Below are positions 6,487-8,917 of a DNA stretch of 8,917 nucleotides, one piece after another (position 1 is the first letter of the stretch; the number at the start of each line of letters is the position of its first letter). Source of the DNA: an uncultured Carnobacterium sp. (lineage in GTDB: Bacteria; Bacillota; Bacilli; Lactobacillales; Aerococcaceae). The stretch lies in the NCBI GenBank assembly GCA_937967765.1, contig CALCML010000264.1, forward strand, positions 1 through 8,917, in the 5' to 3' direction. A program made the translations under genes and the position numbers. The notes under the pieces are model-generated. The model saw only the letters and a program-made list of their open reading frames with translations, made no database searches and was not told the DNA's origin.

Positions 6487-8247
6487 TTATTTGTGCATGC
6501 GAGCAATTAATTTATCATACTCTGGTGTTGTCACAACACTATCGACTACTAATAATTGCGCATTTGGTGCAGCTGCTTGTACTTGTGATTGTTGTGCAAT
6601 CGTTGTAACAATCATGATATTTTTAGCGTTATGTTCTGCTAATTTTTCAAATGGAACTGTTACAACTGGAATCTTCACATCATTTGCACGGAAGATCGAT
6701 TGTAATGTTTCACGACCCATTGTTGCAGAACCTTCAGCTTTGTCATAGGCAAAGACAACTTCATCGACAAAGTTTAAGTCAACTGTTGCATCTTCTTGTG
6801 CTGGTGCAGCTGTTTCAGCAGGAAGAACAGTTCCGTTTGTTAATTGTGCTACGATTTCATCGTATTTTGGTGATGTTAAGAAGTTATCAACAGCTACGTG
6901 AATCGCTCTTGGCGTACGTTGTGCAGCACGGTCTGCTAGTTCTTCTTGAGTGACAATTAATGTGTAATCTGTATCTTCAAGCGTTGAGATAGCTTGGTTT
7001 GTTACAGGAATATTTTCAAAACCTGCTTTTTGAATTTTGTTACGAAGAAGTGAAGCACCCATTGCTGAGCTTCCCATTCCAGCATCACATGCAAAGATAA
7101 TACGTTTTACTGAGTCAGTAGAGATTGTTGAAAATTCAGGTGAAGCAACAACAGCTTGTCCTTTCGCTTGTGCTTTTGCAGCTGTAGTAGCGGCTTGAGC
7201 AGCTTCAAGTGATTCTTCTTCTGAATTGTCGAGTTTTAAAATGAATGAACCTACTACAAATGATACAGCAGCAGCGACTAGTACACCGGCTAACACAACT
7301 AAGTGAGGCATAAATCCTTTAGGCGCCATTCCTAAGATTGCGATGATTGAACCTGGTGAAGCAGCTGAAGTTAATCCTGCTCCTAATAATTGGAATGTGA
7401 ATGTACCAGATACACCACCTGCGATAACAGCAAGGAACATTGCTGGTTTCATCATTACGTATGGGAAGTAGATTTCATGAATCCCACCAACGAAGTGAAT
7501 TAACATTGCACCCCATGAAGATGATTTTGCAGAACCTTTTCCAAAGAACGCAAATGCAAGTAAGATACCAAGACCTGGTCCAGGGTTTGCTTCAAGTAAG
7601 AATAGGATTGATTTACCAGCATCTACTACTTGTTGTGTTCCAATTGGAGTAAAGATTCCGTGGTTTAACGCATTGTTTAAGAATAAGATTTTAGCTGGTT
7701 CAATAATGATGTTTGCTAATGGTAATAATTTAAGTGTAACTAATGTATCTACACCTTGCCCTACTAATGTTGTTAAGTTCGCAACAACTGGTCCAACTGA
7801 ATAGAAGGCAAGAAGCATCATACCAAATGCAAGGAAACCTGCAGAGAAGTTATTTACTAACATTTCAAAACCAGGTTTGATTTTTGGTTGTACTGTTTGG
7901 TCGAATTTCTTCATTAACCAAGCTGTAAAAGGTCCCATAATCATCGCACCGATAATCATTGGCACTGTAGATCCAGCAACTGCCCCGAATGAAGCAACAG
8001 CACCGACAACACCTCCACGATGTCCGTATACATTGAATCCACCTGTAAACGCGATTAGAAGTGGAATGACGTAAGTTAACATTGGGGATACCATCTTACT
8101 TAATTCTTCATTTGGAAGGTACCCGTTTGGAATTACTAATGCCGTTAAGACTCCCCAAGCGATTAAGGCAGGGATATTTGGCATGACCATATTCGAAAGT
8201 GTTGTTCCAAGTTTTTGGAGTCTCACTTTAAAAGATTTGTTTGACAT
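6487..8247 (-). CDS. mtlA: Mannitol-specific PTS enzyme IICB with an additional degenerate EIIB domain
   Basis: A 586-residue membrane permease that imports mannitol and phosphorylates it to mannitol 1-phosphate. EIIC spans about 10-340, with NNALNHGIFTPIG (191-203) and the substrate-site GIHEIYFPY (255-263, Glu258). An Ala/Glu/Gln-rich linker (341-378) leads to EIIB (379-470). Its phosphocysteine is Cys387, in FACDAGMGSSAMGA. A second Pro/Ala/Glu linker (472-489) leads to a further EIIB-like fold (493-586). In that copy the matching loop reads VVFAYDKAEGSATMG, with Tyr501 in place of Cys, and the end PEYDKLIARM repeats the first domain's PKYDEIVAQL. The second copy therefore cannot carry a phosphothiol. 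Single-EIIB relatives such as the Bacillus protein are about 480 residues; MtlA proteins of near 590 residues are known in streptococci. AAGGAG at 8260-8255 sets the start. First gene of the mtl operon. Confidence 0.96.
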   Translation of the reverse strand: MSNKSFKVRLQKLGTTLSNMVMPNIPALIAWGVLTALVIPNGYLPNEELSKMVSPMLTYVIPLLIAFTGGFNVYGHRGGVVGAVASFGAVAGSTVPMIIGAMIMGPFTAWLMKKFDQTVQPKIKPGFEMLVNNFSAGFLAFGMMLLAFYSVGPVVANLTTLVGQGVDTLVTLKLLPLANIIIEPAKILFLNNALNHGIFTPIGTQQVVDAGKSILFLLEANPGPGLGILLAFAFFGKGSAKSSSWGAMLIHFVGGIHEIYFPYVMMKPAMFLAVIAGGVSGTFTFQLLGAGLTSAASPGSIIAILGMAPKGFMPHLVVLAGVLVAAAVSFVVGSFILKLDNSEEESLEAAQAATTAAKAQAKGQAVVASPEFSTISTDSVKRIIFACDAGMGSSAMGASLLRNKIQKAGFENIPVTNQAISTLEDTDYTLIVTQEELADRAAQRTPRAIHVAVDNFLTSPKYDEIVAQLTNGTVLPAETAAPAQEDATVDLNFVDEVVFAYDKAEGSATMGRETLQSIFRANDVKIPVVTVPFEKLAEHNAKNIMIVTTIAQQSQVQAAAPNAQLLVVDSVVTTPEYDKLIARMHK

Positions 8248-8322
8248 TTTTCTTCTCCTTTATTATAGAATGACGTTCCCCAGCATCTGAAAAACGCACT
8301 CCTTATTTGATGAATTTATCAT

Positions 8323-8351
8323 ACAATACTCATGTAGATTAAAAAACTCAA
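8323..8351 (-). promoter_or_regulatory. mtlA: Probable promoter of the mtl operon
   Basis: Leftward reading gives -35 TTGAGT (8351-8346), 17 bases, and -10 TATTGT (8328-8323). Each matches consensus at 4 of 6 positions, as expected for an activator-dependent promoter. An alternative -10, TATGAT (8323-8318), is better in itself but would lie 22 bases from that -35. Start of transcription would be near 8316, leaving a leader of about 70 bases before mtlA. Confidence 0.5.
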
Positions 8352-8354
8352 ATT

Positions 8355-8375
8355 TTGGCAAAAAAAATGTGTCAT
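8355..8375. promoter_or_regulatory. MtlR-like operator, promoter-proximal copy
   Basis: On the mtl sense strand the halves ATGACACA and TTTGCCAA flank a 5-base T spacer. They resemble the Bacillus subtilis MtlR box, recalled as TTGNCACA-N4-TGTGNCAA. Each half matches 6 of 7 fixed positions, but the spacer is one base longer. The box ends three bases upstream of the -35, a natural place for an activator to touch RNA polymerase. Confidence 0.5.
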
Positions 8376-8384
8376 AAAATGAAT

Positions 8385-8405
8385 TTGTTATAACAACTGT
8401 TTCAT
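8385..8405. promoter_or_regulatory. MtlR-like operator, distal degenerate copy
   Basis: ATGAAACA, five bases, then TATAACAA repeats the layout of the proximal box with the same half-site spacing, exactly 30 bp (about three helical turns) upstream. Each half matches 5 of 7 fixed positions of the recalled MtlR consensus. It also contains the perfect 12-bp palindrome TTGTTATAACAA (8385-8396), which could alternatively be an operator in its own right. Confidence 0.35.
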
Positions 8406-8462
8406 AAAAAAGAATGAAAGAACAATGTACTGACTCCAAAAAGTTCGGCAATTTATTGAAGC

Positions 8463-8509
8463 AAAGGATTTAGTTCTGTATTGTACAAGACTAAGATCCT
8501 TTATTTTTT
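8463..8509 (+). terminator. Long hairpin with a rightward U-tract; no known gene to terminate
   Basis: AAAGGAT-TTAG and CTAA-G-ATCCTTT form an imperfect stem of about 18 bp with one bulge, one mismatch and a short loop near 8481-8483. It is followed on the + strand by ATTTTTTT (about 8503-8510). The sequence is that of an intrinsic terminator for rightward transcription, yet every gene nearby is read leftwards. In the leftward direction it lies 15 bases past the stop of the 43-codon ORF but has only a mixed tail there, so it could end that transcript weakly. Confidence 0.6.
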
Positions 8510-8516
8510 TGATTTG

Positions 8517-8648
8517 TTATTGGTTTTCTTTGAGGTAACTAGCTTCTTTACTTTCACGAAAGATAAAGAGTGCGCTGACTTCGAGTGAGGCTGCTAACCA
8601 TTTCATTGGCACTCCTACTACGAAGGCTTGGATGGCACTTTCAACCAT
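8517..8648 (-). CDS. Hypothetical small membrane protein, 43 residues
   Basis: An unrecognised small ORF. ATG at 8648-8646 is preceded by AAAAAGGGAG six bases upstream, a good ribosome binding site, and the frame closes with TAA at 8519-8517. Residues 5-30 (AIQAFVVGVPMKWLAASLEV and on to ALFIF) make one mostly hydrophobic segment. The C-terminal 13 residues (RESKEASYLKENQ) are charged, the pattern of a single-span membrane peptide. There is no double-glycine leader or lipobox. It starts about 20 bases after the terminator of the EamA-family gene, with no clear promoter between, so it may depend on read-through. The long hairpin at 8463-8501 follows its stop. Coding status rests on the ribosome binding site, the clean start and stop and the plausible composition; no homologue is known to me. 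Confidence 0.5.
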   Translation of the reverse strand: MVESAIQAFVVGVPMKWLAASLEVSALFIFRESKEASYLKENQ

Positions 8649-8668
8649 TCACAGCTCCCTTTTTCCGC

Positions 8669-8707
8669 AAAAGAAAAACACCTGCAGCGTTCTCACTGCA
8701 AGTGTTT
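8669..8707 (-). terminator. Intrinsic terminator of the EamA-family transporter gene
   Basis: On the leftward strand AACACTTGCAG and CTGCAGGTGTT form an 11-bp stem (one T-G wobble) around an 8-base loop, followed by TTTCTTTT. It begins 14 bases after the transporter stop codon at 8723-8721. Confidence 0.85.
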
Positions 8708-8720
8708 CAGTCTATTGTTT

Positions 8721-8917
8721 CTAGTCCAGCACGCCTTGTTCTTTTTTTCGACGTTCTTTGATTAAGTCTTTGACCGAGATGAGGACCACGGCTGCTAGAA
8801 TCATCGCCATGCCGACAAAGTCAATCGCAAAGAAATGCTCGTTCATAATGAGGAAGGCGAAGAATACTGCAGAAATCGGTTCGACAGCGGCAATCAAGCT
8901 ACTCTTCACCGGCCCGA
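8721..8917 (-). CDS. EamA/DMT-family transporter, C-terminal part (gene runs off the right edge)
   Basis: The last 65 codons of a leftward gene whose frame stays open to the window end, so a GTG at 8909 is an internal valine and not the start. The sequence SSLIAAVEPISAVFFAFLIMNE followed by FVGMAMILAAVVLISV is the end of the second EamA repeat in drug/metabolite transporters. The signs are the SSL-x2-x-EP-x-A signature on the ninth helix, then a final helix at the end, then a basic cytoplasmic tail (KERRKKEQ). Such proteins are ten-helix inner-membrane carriers, often exporters of amino acids or metabolites; substrate cannot be predicted. A strong terminator follows the stop. Confidence 0.86.
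   Translation of the reverse strand, partial: GPVKSSLIAAVEPISAVFFAFLIMNEHFFAIDFVGMAMILAAVVLISVKDLIKERRKKEQGVLD

Noticed and set aside
8284..8302. cre site in the mtl leader (TGAAAAACGCACT)
   Set aside because: There is one extra A between TGA and CG compared with the cre consensus, and the right half fits poorly.
8263..8451. Leftward 62-codon frame across the mtl control region
   Set aside because: It would start at TTG without a ribosome binding site and covers the promoter and operator-like boxes. The composition looks non-coding.
8414..8473. Rightward 19-codon frame beginning MKEQCTDSKK ahead of the hairpin
   Set aside because: There is no convincing ribosome binding site or promoter, and its stop lies inside the hairpin. 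It is too short to support without other evidence.

Overview
The window looks like chromosomal DNA of a low-GC Gram-positive bacterium of the order Lactobacillales. The signs are strong AGGAGG-type ribosome binding sites, short U-tailed intrinsic terminators, a PRD-type mannitol regulator and a lipoprotein amino-acid transporter whose sequence recalls streptococcal proteins. The exact genus cannot be fixed from sequence alone; a Carnobacteriaceae, Aerococcaceae or Streptococcaceae member would fit. No rRNA, tRNA, CRISPR array or insertion sequence was seen.

Layout from left to right. (1) Positions 1-39 hold the first 13 codons of a short-chain dehydrogenase read leftwards off the edge. Its promoter contains a CcpA-type cre site. 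(2) A small RelB/DinJ-family antitoxin-like gene (234-500, +) has its own terminator and no toxin partner. (3) A three-gene polar amino-acid ABC importer (2743 to 602, -) is ordered permease, ATPase, lipoprotein binding protein, with a promoter and terminator of its own. (4) A complete mannitol operon mtlA-mtlR-mtlF-mtlD (8247 to 2887, -) ends in a strong hairpin. (5) Positions 8248-8720 hold the mtl control region with two MtlR-like operator copies 30 bp apart, a long hairpin whose U-tract faces right, and an unrecognised 43-codon small ORF with a good ribosome binding site. (6) The 3' end of an EamA/DMT-family transporter gene runs off the right edge.

The mannitol genes form a full uptake and entry pathway. 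MtlA (EIICB) and MtlF (EIIA) bring mannitol in as mannitol 1-phosphate. MtlD oxidises this to fructose 6-phosphate. MtlR senses the phosphorylation state of the PTS and is expected to activate the operon from the upstream boxes.

The main points of interest are a second, cysteine-less EIIB domain at the C-terminus of MtlA; an MtlR that has lost the expected PRD1 histidines and EIIB cysteine; the tandem operator pair; the small membrane-protein ORF; and the terminator that faces against all neighbouring genes. I saw no clear evidence of an entirely new multi-gene system.
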